A stretch of DNA of 10,530 nt from Halovivax sp. (GTDB taxonomy: Archaea > Halobacteriota > Halobacteria > Halobacteriales > Natrialbaceae), in NCBI GenBank assembly GCA_007135505.1, contig SLIS01000218.1, positions 1-10,530 on the forward strand, given 5' to 3'. The first letter of the stretch is position 1. Every line of letters begins with the position of its first letter. Position numbers and translations under genes: made by a program. This document shows, in pieces, positions 1 to 4,437 of this stretch. Below the pieces are notes generated by a model. That model was not told where the DNA came from. It saw only the letters and a program-made list of their open reading frames with translations, and did no database searches.

Positions 1-697
1 ACTCGAGGTCGGCGTCGACGGCGGGTCGCTCCCAGCGAAGGCCCCAGCCGTCGGGAACCTCGACGTCCAGCAAGTCGGTCAGGCCGACGAGTTCCTCGCC
101 GCGCTCGCCGGTGGGGACGGCCCGCACGCCGGTCCGGCCGCGGGTGAGCGTGCACAGCCCGCCGGAAACGGACACGGTCGGTTCGACCCGCGGGAGGTCG
201 TCGCTCCACGGCGGCGTGGGCTCCGTCACCTGGACGCGGTACTCGTCGCCGTCGTCGACGTAGCCGTCCACCGCGTCGTAGGGAAGGTACCCGCGTTCGC
301 CGTCCCCGAGGGACACGACGGCGCCGCCACCGCCTCCGGCGTCGCGGACGGCGGCGTCGAAGACGGCCCCTCGCGGGACTTCGTCGGCCCACCGAAACGC
401 GTCGATCGCGATCCCCTCGATCGCGTCGGCGACGGCGGCCACCCCGCCCGGGTCGCCGGACGCTTCGATTCCCTCGCGGTCTCTGGTAGTCTCGAGGCGA
501 ACGTCCGCCGGCGCCACGTCGAAGTCCCCCTCGAACCGCCGCTCGATCGGCTCCGACGCCTGGACGACCGCGTGGCCGGCGTCGTCGAGCACCCGGGTGA
601 GCGCCGTGGTGTAGATCCCGCGGATCCGAACGCGAGCGGGACCGGTTTCATCCCCGTCGGTCGCCGGCGAGCCGTGGTCTGCGTCGCGTTCCGACAT
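1..697 (-). CDS. Probable ribonuclease FAU-1 (AU-rich RNA-binding protein), N-terminal part
   Basis: An open minus-strand frame starts at the ATG at 697-695 and runs off the left edge, giving 232 residues without a stop. After an acidic, probably disordered extension of about 21 residues comes RVRIRGIYTTALTRVLDDAGH, then VVQASEPIERRFE, DVRLETTRDREG and PRGAVFDAAV. I recognise this from memory as haloarchaeal FAU-1, a protein of roughly 450-480 residues with an S1-like RNA-binding N-terminus and a C-terminal DUF402 domain. The DUF402 part would lie outside the window. Known FAU-1 proteins bind AU-rich RNA and are annotated as RNase E/G-type ribonucleases with a proposed role in rRNA maturation. 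The gene begins 3 bp after the stop of the small upstream gene, so the two are probably co-transcribed. The N-terminal extension may be real, or translation may start later; no better internal start was identified. Confidence 0.8.
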   Translation of the reverse strand, partial: MSERDADHGSPATDGDETGPARVRIRGIYTTALTRVLDDAGHAVVQASEPIERRFEGDFDVAPADVRLETTRDREGIEASGDPGGVAAVADAIEGIAIDAFRWADEVPRGAVFDAAVRDAGGGGGAVVSLGDGERGYLPYDAVDGYVDDGDEYRVQVTEPTPPWSDDLPRVEPTVSVSGGLCTLTRGRTGVRAVPTGERGEELVGLTDLLDVEVPDGWGLRWERPAVDADLE

Positions 698-700
698 CGG

Positions 701-1078
701 TTACCGGAGCGTCTCCCGGTCGGCCGCGAAGCAGACGCGGTCGTGGACCGGCGGACCGAGTGTCAGTTCGACGGACGACTCGCCGAGGATGCGGCCGTCC
801 GAGACGTAACTGCCCCAGGTGTCGAACCGGAGCCAGCCGCGCATGTCGGCGCCGTGGGTCGTCAGGTCGAGCGAGACGACGTCGTGTTCCGGATACGCCT
901 CGTTCGAGTGGGCCATCTCCAGGTCCGAGTAGATCGCGTCGGCGTCGTCGAAAAAGGCCGCGAGGGCTTCGGCGTCGTCCGTGACGGCCTCGACGACGGC
1001 CTCGGAGGCCGCCCGGAGTTCGTCCCGTTCGAGCCCCGCCGCACGAAGCGCCCGCTGGGTTCGTTGATCGAAGTGCAT
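701..1078 (-). CDS. Conserved haloarchaeal protein of unknown function (DUF7532-like)
   Basis: A protein of 125 residues beginning MHFDQRTQRALRAAGLERDE. The ATG at 1078 is preferred over a longer in-frame start at 1180, because the extra 34 residues are Arg-rich and unlike the rest and because a core-promoter-like position lies about 27 nt upstream of 1078. The sequence is acidic, has no signal peptide or membrane segment, and contains a conserved-looking stretch around DLTTHGADMRGWLRFDTWGSYV (residues about 74-95). I recall close relatives in many haloarchaea under the label DUF7532; this was not checked. No function is known to me. It ends 3 bp before FAU-1, which suggests a two-gene operon and perhaps a role linked to RNA metabolism. 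That link rests on context only. Confidence 0.8.
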   Translation of the reverse strand: MHFDQRTQRALRAAGLERDELRAASEAVVEAVTDDAEALAAFFDDADAIYSDLEMAHSNEAYPEHDVVSLDLTTHGADMRGWLRFDTWGSYVSDGRILGESSVELTLGPPVHDRVCFAADRETLR

Positions 1079-1093
1079 ACGTCGACCTCGGCC

Positions 1094-1115
1094 CGGCAGG
1101 GACTTGTTCCTGCCG
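1094..1115. promoter_or_regulatory. Inverted repeat over the core promoter of the DUF7532-like/FAU-1 unit
   Basis: Perfect 7-bp arms CGGCAGG (1094-1100) and CCTGCCG (1109-1115) surround an 8-nt spacer. The midpoint is 26-27 nt upstream of the ATG at 1078, where the TATA element of a leaderless haloarchaeal gene normally sits; the spacer reads AACAAGTC on the minus strand. A repressor site occluding the TATA box is the simplest reading. If transcription starts further upstream, a leader hairpin is the alternative. Confidence 0.45.
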
Positions 1116-1190
1116 ACTGCGCCGACTCGAACGGGCCCTCGAACCCGCCGGCGGGATTCACGAAGGCGGTTCCCCGGCAAGCCGCAGGTG

Positions 1191-1304
1191 ATGACGGGAG
1201 CAACCCGGTGGTCGACGGTAACGTCCTGCTACTCGACGGTACCGTTGCGGTGTTCGACGGTAGCATTCCGATATTCGACGGTAGCGTCCGCGTGTTCGGC
1301 GACA
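1191..1304. repeat. Tandem array of a 9-bp core at exact 21-bp spacing
   Basis: TCGACGGTA occurs exactly at 1212, 1233, 1254 and 1275, with degenerate copies at 1191 (ATGACGGGA) and 1296 (TCGGCGACA). Every step is 21 bp, which is two turns of B-DNA, so all cores lie on the same helix face. The remaining bases of each unit are only weakly conserved. The array lies 137-255 bp upstream of the plus-strand lipoprotein start and 113-226 bp upstream of the minus-strand gene. Because 21 is a multiple of three, the plus frame also reads as a heptapeptide repeat (V-F-D-G-S-V-x type). I see no start or ribosome binding site to support translation. Confidence 0.8.
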
Positions 1305-1361
1305 GCAATCCCGTTGGCCGACGACGGGAACCGCCGCTCGTTCCACCTTTCCGACAGCTAT

Positions 1362-1375
1362 TGAACGTTCGTTCA
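1362..1375. promoter_or_regulatory. Inverted repeat TGAACG-TT-CGTTCA upstream of the DUF6517 gene
   Basis: A perfect 6-bp inverted repeat with a 2-bp spacer. It lies about 40 bp upstream of the TATA-like element at 1416-1422. Its size and position fit a dimeric transcription factor site, probably for an activator because it does not overlap the core promoter. No regulator is identified. Confidence 0.4.
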
Positions 1376-1415
1376 TCTAACTGGTCTTTCACGCAGATAT
1401 TCGAGACAACAAGCA

Positions 1416-1422
1416 CTTATTT
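1416..1422 (+). promoter_or_regulatory. TATA-like element of the DUF6517 lipoprotein gene
   Basis: CTTATTT is centred 27 nt upstream of the ATG at 1446, in a locally AT-rich stretch. This spacing predicts that transcription starts at or next to the A of the start codon, giving a leaderless mRNA. Confidence 0.6.
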
Positions 1423-1445
1423 CTGCAGAACACTCATCAAGACTG

Positions 1446-2240
1446 ATGAATCGTCGAACGTATCTCGCCGGAGCCGGTACGGCGGCGCTGGCGGGACTCG
1501 CCGGGTGTATCGGACTTCTCGGACTGGACGAGCACGAGGCGAATCCGGTCGGGGTGCCGGCAGCGACGCGAAGCGAGACGGAGTACCAGCAGACGGGCGT
1601 CGACGACCTGGTCATCGAGGAGGACGTCGACGTGCGACTGTGGTCCGAGACGGTTTCGGTGACCAACTACATCGTCGAACACGAGAAACGGGTCTCCTTC
1701 GGGCCGCTGGTCGACGAACGAGCGGCGGTCTTCGTCGTGCTCTCGACGCCGCAGATTTCGGTCGTCGGCCAGCAGGTGAATCCGGTCCAGGACATGGAGA
1801 CGGCCGAGCTCGTCCAGTTGCTCGCCGACAACTACGACGAGATCGGCAACGTCCGCCACGTCGAGGACGAGGAGTTCTCGATCCTCGAGCAGACCGTCGT
1901 CACCTCGACGTTCACCGCCGACGCGACGTTCGCGGGCGGCCAGGACGTCGAGGTGAACCTCCACGTCACCCAGGCCGTCGAGACGGACGAGGACCTGGTC
2001 GTCGGCATCGGCGTCTATCCGCGCGATCTCGAGGGTCAGGAACGCTCGAACATCGAGGCGCTTCTCACCTCGATCGATCCGTCCGTCGACGTGGCCGGCG
2101 AGGATGACGACGGAGGCGGTGGGAACGACGATACCGACGACGGGAGCGGAGACGACACCGATTCGGGCGACGACGGGAGTGAGGACGATTCGGACGACGG
2201 TGACGATGACGACGGTACCGGTCTCGGCATCGGCCTCTAG
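1446..2240 (+). CDS. DUF6517 family Tat lipoprotein
   Basis: A protein of 264 residues. It opens with a short twin-arginine signal (RR at residues 3-4) and a lipobox LAGC with the lipidated Cys at 21, so it is expected to be exported folded and anchored to the outer face of the membrane. The mature part matches the haloarchaeal DUF6517 pattern as I remember it: VTNYIVEHEKRVSFGPL (about residues 76-92), AAVFVVLSTPQISVVGQQVNPV, then FTADATFAGGQDVEVNLHV and VGIGVYPRDLEGQE. Its function is unknown. From residue 219 the protein runs into a 46-residue low-complexity tail of Asp, Gly, Ser and Thr that ends GLGIGL; the domain appears complete before it. The start is supported by the TATA element 27 nt upstream. 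Its stop codon overlaps that of the convergent riboflavin synthase gene. Confidence 0.9.
   Translation: MNRRTYLAGAGTAALAGLAGCIGLLGLDEHEANPVGVPAATRSETEYQQTGVDDLVIEEDVDVRLWSETVSVTNYIVEHEKRVSFGPLVDERAAVFVVLSTPQISVVGQQVNPVQDMETAELVQLLADNYDEIGNVRHVEDEEFSILEQTVVTSTFTADATFAGGQDVEVNLHVTQAVETDEDLVVGIGVYPRDLEGQERSNIEALLTSIDPSVDVAGEDDDGGGGNDDTDDGSGDDTDSGDDGSEDDSDDGDDDDGTGLGIGL
2100..2219 (+). repeat. Low-complexity GAC/GGN tract coding the acidic tail
   Basis: This in-frame run of GAC, GAT and GGN codons encodes the Asp/Gly-rich tail (residues 219-258) of the DUF6517 lipoprotein. It contains no exact long unit; it is a slippage-prone simple-sequence stretch. Confidence 0.7.
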
Positions 2241-2857
2241 GATCGATTGGCCGTCGGGGCGAGCGCCTCCGTCTCGAGGATCGACTCGACGTACTTCGCC
2301 AGGACGTCGACCTCGAGGTGGACCGGATCGCCCGCGGACTTCGCCGACAGCGTCGTCAGCTCGTAGGTGGTCGGCACGATCGCGACCGTCACCCGATCGC
2401 CGGCGAGTTCGGCCACGGTGAGGCTGATACCGTCCAGCGTGATGGACCCCTTCTCGACGACGTAGCGCTCGTAGCCCGCCGGCAGTTCGAACTCGAAGTA
2501 CCAGTCGTCCCCGACGGACTCGACGGCCGTCACGGTCGCGACGGCGTCGACGTGACCCTGGACGACGTGGCCGTCGAACCGGCCGTCGGCGGGCATGGCG
2601 CGTTCGAGGTTGACGCCGTCCCCGACCGCGAGGTCGCCGAGGTAGGTCCGCTCGACCGTCTCGCTCGCGAGGAACACCTCGAACCAGGCGTCCGGCTCGA
2701 AGCGTTCGACGGTGAGACAGGCGCCGCTGACGCTGATGCTCGCGCCGTGGGCCAGGTCGCTCGCCACCGCGTCGGCGCCGATCCGGAGCCGCAGTCCGTC
2801 CGCGGTCGACGCGCGTTCGAGGACCTCCCCCGTCTCTTCGACGATCCCGGTAAACAT
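2237..2857 (-). CDS. ribE: Riboflavin synthase, bacterial (alpha-subunit) type
   Basis: A complete protein of 206 residues, the usual length for the family. The enzyme disproportionates two molecules of 6,7-dimethyl-8-ribityllumazine to riboflavin and 5-amino-6-ribitylaminouracil, the last step of riboflavin synthesis in the cytoplasm. The two tandem lumazine-binding domains are visible. Domain 1 begins with the hallmark MFTGIVEE and has GACLTVERF (about 45-53) and ERTYLGDL (69-76). Domain 2 begins near GHVVQGHVDAVATV (96-109) and has KGSITLDGISLTV (136-148) and VPTTYELTTL (161-170). This is the bacterial-type trimeric enzyme, unlike the archaeal riboflavin synthase of methanogens; haloarchaea are known to use it. 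It stands alone here, with no other rib genes beside it, and is convergent with the DUF6517 gene. No FMN riboswitch was seen upstream. Naming differs between databases (ribE or ribC). Confidence 0.95.
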   Translation of the reverse strand: MFTGIVEETGEVLERASTADGLRLRIGADAVASDLAHGASISVSGACLTVERFEPDAWFEVFLASETVERTYLGDLAVGDGVNLERAMPADGRFDGHVVQGHVDAVATVTAVESVGDDWYFEFELPAGYERYVVEKGSITLDGISLTVAELAGDRVTVAIVPTTYELTTLSAKSAGDPVHLEVDVLAKYVESILETEALAPTANRS

Positions 2858-2880
2858 ACGCGACCGTCGTCACCCGGTCG

Positions 2881-2889
2881 GGTTAATCC
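2881..2889 (-). promoter_or_regulatory. TATA-like element of the riboflavin synthase gene
   Basis: On the minus strand the sequence AGGATTAACC lies about 27 nt upstream of the ATG at 2857, consistent with a leaderless transcript. Between it and the start is an inverted repeat, CGACCG (2861-2866) and CGGTCG (2875-2880), that a repressor could use. Confidence 0.45.
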
Positions 2890-2904
2890 TTCCGAAGCCG
2901 GTAC

Positions 2905-2924
2905 GCATATCACGATCGTTATGC
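2905..2924. promoter_or_regulatory. Imperfect palindrome upstream of the riboflavin synthase promoter
   Basis: GCATA (2905-2909) and TATGC (2920-2924) flank a perfect 8-bp palindrome ACGATCGT (2912-2919), with a 2-base asymmetry on the left. It lies just upstream of the ribE TATA element and about 105 bp upstream of the TATA element of the divergent membrane-protein gene. It is a candidate regulator site; its function is inferred only. Confidence 0.35.
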
Positions 2925-3030
2925 TGGCCGTGGGATCGGGTCGTTCGTTCCGGCCGGTTCGTCCCGGCCGCAACGTCCCGCCTGGCACCGGTGACCGATG
3001 CGGTACCCGTCGGTCCAGTCGCCAGCGGAC

Positions 3031-3040
3031 GGTTTTTGTT
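3031..3040 (+). promoter_or_regulatory. T-rich promoter element of the small membrane-protein gene
   Basis: GGTTTTTGTT is centred about 28 nt upstream of the ATG at 3064. It is the only AT-rich block in the preceding 100 bases and fits a leaderless promoter. Confidence 0.45.
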
Positions 3041-3063
3041 CACGCGGCCCGAACGGTCGCGTA

Positions 3064-3309
3064 ATGGCAGGGATCGTCGACACGATCAAACTCGCTTCCG
3101 TTCTCGTCCTCGCGATTCCGGCTGCCCTCGCCGGCCTGGAGTTTCTCCTGGTCAGGAACGAACCCGTTATCGGCGGGGCCCTCCTCGGGCTGGCGATCGC
3201 GCTGGTCGCGATCAAGCAGTACCTGACGCTTCCGACGGACATCCCGGGCCTGCTCGCGAAACGCGCCGGGAAGGCGATCACCGTCGAGCCGGACGACGAC
3301 GGCGAGTGA
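3064..3309 (+). CDS. Small two-helix membrane protein (DUF7533-like)
   Basis: A protein of 81 residues starting MAGIVDTIKLASVLVLAIPA. The internal ATG at 3064 is chosen over the in-frame ATG at 2998 because the extra 22 residues are polar and because a promoter-like T-rich element lies 28 nt before 3064. Two hydrophobic segments are evident, about residues 9-28 and 36-53, joined by a short loop (VRNEPVIGG). A polar cytosolic-type tail follows with ITVEPDDDGE at the end. I recall similar haloarchaeal proteins labelled DUF7533; this was not checked and no function is known to me. The gene is divergent from riboflavin synthase and ends 6 bp before the stop of the convergent M24-like gene. Confidence 0.8.
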   Translation: MAGIVDTIKLASVLVLAIPAALAGLEFLLVRNEPVIGGALLGLAIALVAIKQYLTLPTDIPGLLAKRAGKAITVEPDDDGE

Positions 3310-3315
3310 GCCGCC

Positions 3316-4437
3316 TCACTCGACCAGGGTCGCCGGGTCGAGCGCTCGACTCGACGGCGCGAGCCACTCGGCGTCGCCGTCGCCCACGGCGAGGGTGTCA
3401 CCCAGTCGAACGGTACCGTCGGCGGCCGATTCGACGCCCGTTTCGAGCGCCACGACCGCTCCGGATTCGATCTCGCTCGTGCCACGGCGGGGCCGCTCGA
3501 CGGCCTCGAGTCCGACGCCGGCGACCGACGCCGTCGCCGATTCGGCGAAGCCGAACGAGCCGACTTCCGCGACGAGCTCGGCTTCGACCTCGCGGACCGT
3601 CGCGCTCCCCGCCGCGAGCATCGTTCGGGCCGACCGCAGGGCGCTCTCGACGGCGACGTGCGCCCGCCGCTCCCAGCCGCCGTCGGTCCCTGGAACGAGC
3701 GTCCGCGTGAGGGCCCCGTGGTAGCCGGTCGGGCCGCGCGGTCGGAGCCGGAGGACGACGGGCTCACCGGGCGCTATCGGGTCGCCGGCGGTATCGTCGG
3801 CGTCCTCGTTCGACGCCCCGTCGACCTCGATCGTCGTTCGACCGCACGGATAGCCGTCGGCGGCGACCATCGCGGCGTCCACCGCCCGTCGCAGCCGCTC
3901 CGGGGTCAGCGGTCGCTCCGCCCGGAACAGGTGGCCATCGACGTCGGTCGCCTCGGCGAGCCCCGTCGCGGCCCGCTGGAGGCCGGCGGCACAGGCCTCC
4001 TGGGCGCGCTCGATCGCATCGCGCTCGTCGGGGGTCTTCCGGCTGCGGGCCCGTTCGACCACGTCGCTCGAGGCGAGTTCGAACCCGGCTTCCTCGAGGT
4101 GCAGCGCCGCGTCGTGGGGGATTTCGGGCGGGACGAGCAGCGTCCCCGATCGGTCGGAGAGCCCGTCCGCGAGGCGCTCGGCCGCGTGGCCCGCGCCCGC
4201 CGATTCCGTCAGCACGGCCCCGTCGACGACGGCGAACGCGTGGTGGCTTCGCCCCTCTAACGCCGTCGGCGTTCTATCCGCTGCGTCACCCGTTCCGTTC
4301 GTACTGTCGCCCAGTCCGCTCGCGCCGTCGCCGAGCCGACGAAGGTAGCGACTCGCGGGAGCGTCGGGCGGTCCGACGTGGACGAAGCCGACGGCGTCTC
4401 GCGCCTCGATCGCCGCCTCGATCGGGCGCGCCCTCAC
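3316..4437 (-). CDS. M24 (aminopeptidase P/creatinase-fold) protein lacking metal ligands, probable pseudoenzyme
   Basis: A protein of 373 residues with an N-terminal creatinase-like region (about 1-125), the linker SRKTPDERDAIERAQEACAAGLQ (132-154) that typically introduces the catalytic domain, and a C-terminal M24 'pita-bread' domain. Landmarks of that fold are present: GEPVVLRLRPRGPTGYHGALTRT (224-246), GWERRAHVAVESAL (254-267), VAGVGLEAVERP (305-316), GAVVALETGVE (326-336) and VRLGDTLAV (343-351). Active M24 enzymes use Asp, Asp, His, Glu, Glu to hold two metal ions. Here the matching positions are Arg230, Ala242, Ala306, Glu332 and Gly346, so only one ligand survives. The frame is intact, so this looks like a maintained non-metal protein rather than a decaying gene. 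It starts with GTG at 4437, and the GTGA overlaps the stop of the helicase gene, implying coupled translation. Confidence 0.8.
   Translation of the reverse strand: MRARPIEAAIEARDAVGFVHVGPPDAPASRYLRRLGDGASGLGDSTNGTGDAADRTPTALEGRSHHAFAVVDGAVLTESAGAGHAAERLADGLSDRSGTLLVPPEIPHDAALHLEEAGFELASSDVVERARSRKTPDERDAIERAQEACAAGLQRAATGLAEATDVDGHLFRAERPLTPERLRRAVDAAMVAADGYPCGRTTIEVDGASNEDADDTAGDPIAPGEPVVLRLRPRGPTGYHGALTRTLVPGTDGGWERRAHVAVESALRSARTMLAAGSATVREVEAELVAEVGSFGFAESATASVAGVGLEAVERPRRGTSEIESGAVVALETGVESAADGTVRLGDTLAVGDGDAEWLAPSSRALDPATLVE

Larger units (their letters stand above)
1079..1445. other. Divergent intergenic region between the DUF7532-like and DUF6517 genes
   Basis: This 367-nt stretch holds, from left to right, an inverted repeat at 1094-1115, a six-unit 21-bp repeat array at 1191-1304, an inverted repeat at 1362-1375 and a TATA-like element at 1416-1422. 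Long open frames cross it on both strands, but they have no family resemblance, overlap real genes in other frames and reflect high GC content. The last 100 bases are clearly more AT-rich than the rest, as expected near a promoter. Confidence 0.7.

Noticed and set aside
1191..1304. CRISPR array
   Set aside because: The conserved core is only 9 bp with 12-bp intervals, far below CRISPR repeat and spacer sizes.
862..1416. 184-residue minus-strand open frame with TLPSNT-like repeats
   Set aside because: The repeat peptide comes from the 21-bp DNA array, and the rest overlaps the DUF7532-like gene in another frame. No promoter or homology supports it.
572..2107. 511-residue plus-strand open frame
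   Set aside because: It runs antisense to FAU-1 and the DUF7532-like gene and then out of frame through the DUF6517 gene. It is Arg-rich with no family resemblance, a by-product of high GC content.
1437..2873. 478-residue minus-strand open frame across the DUF6517 gene and ribE
   Set aside because: It lies in the wrong frame relative to both clearly recognisable genes; Arg/Gly-rich shadow sequence.
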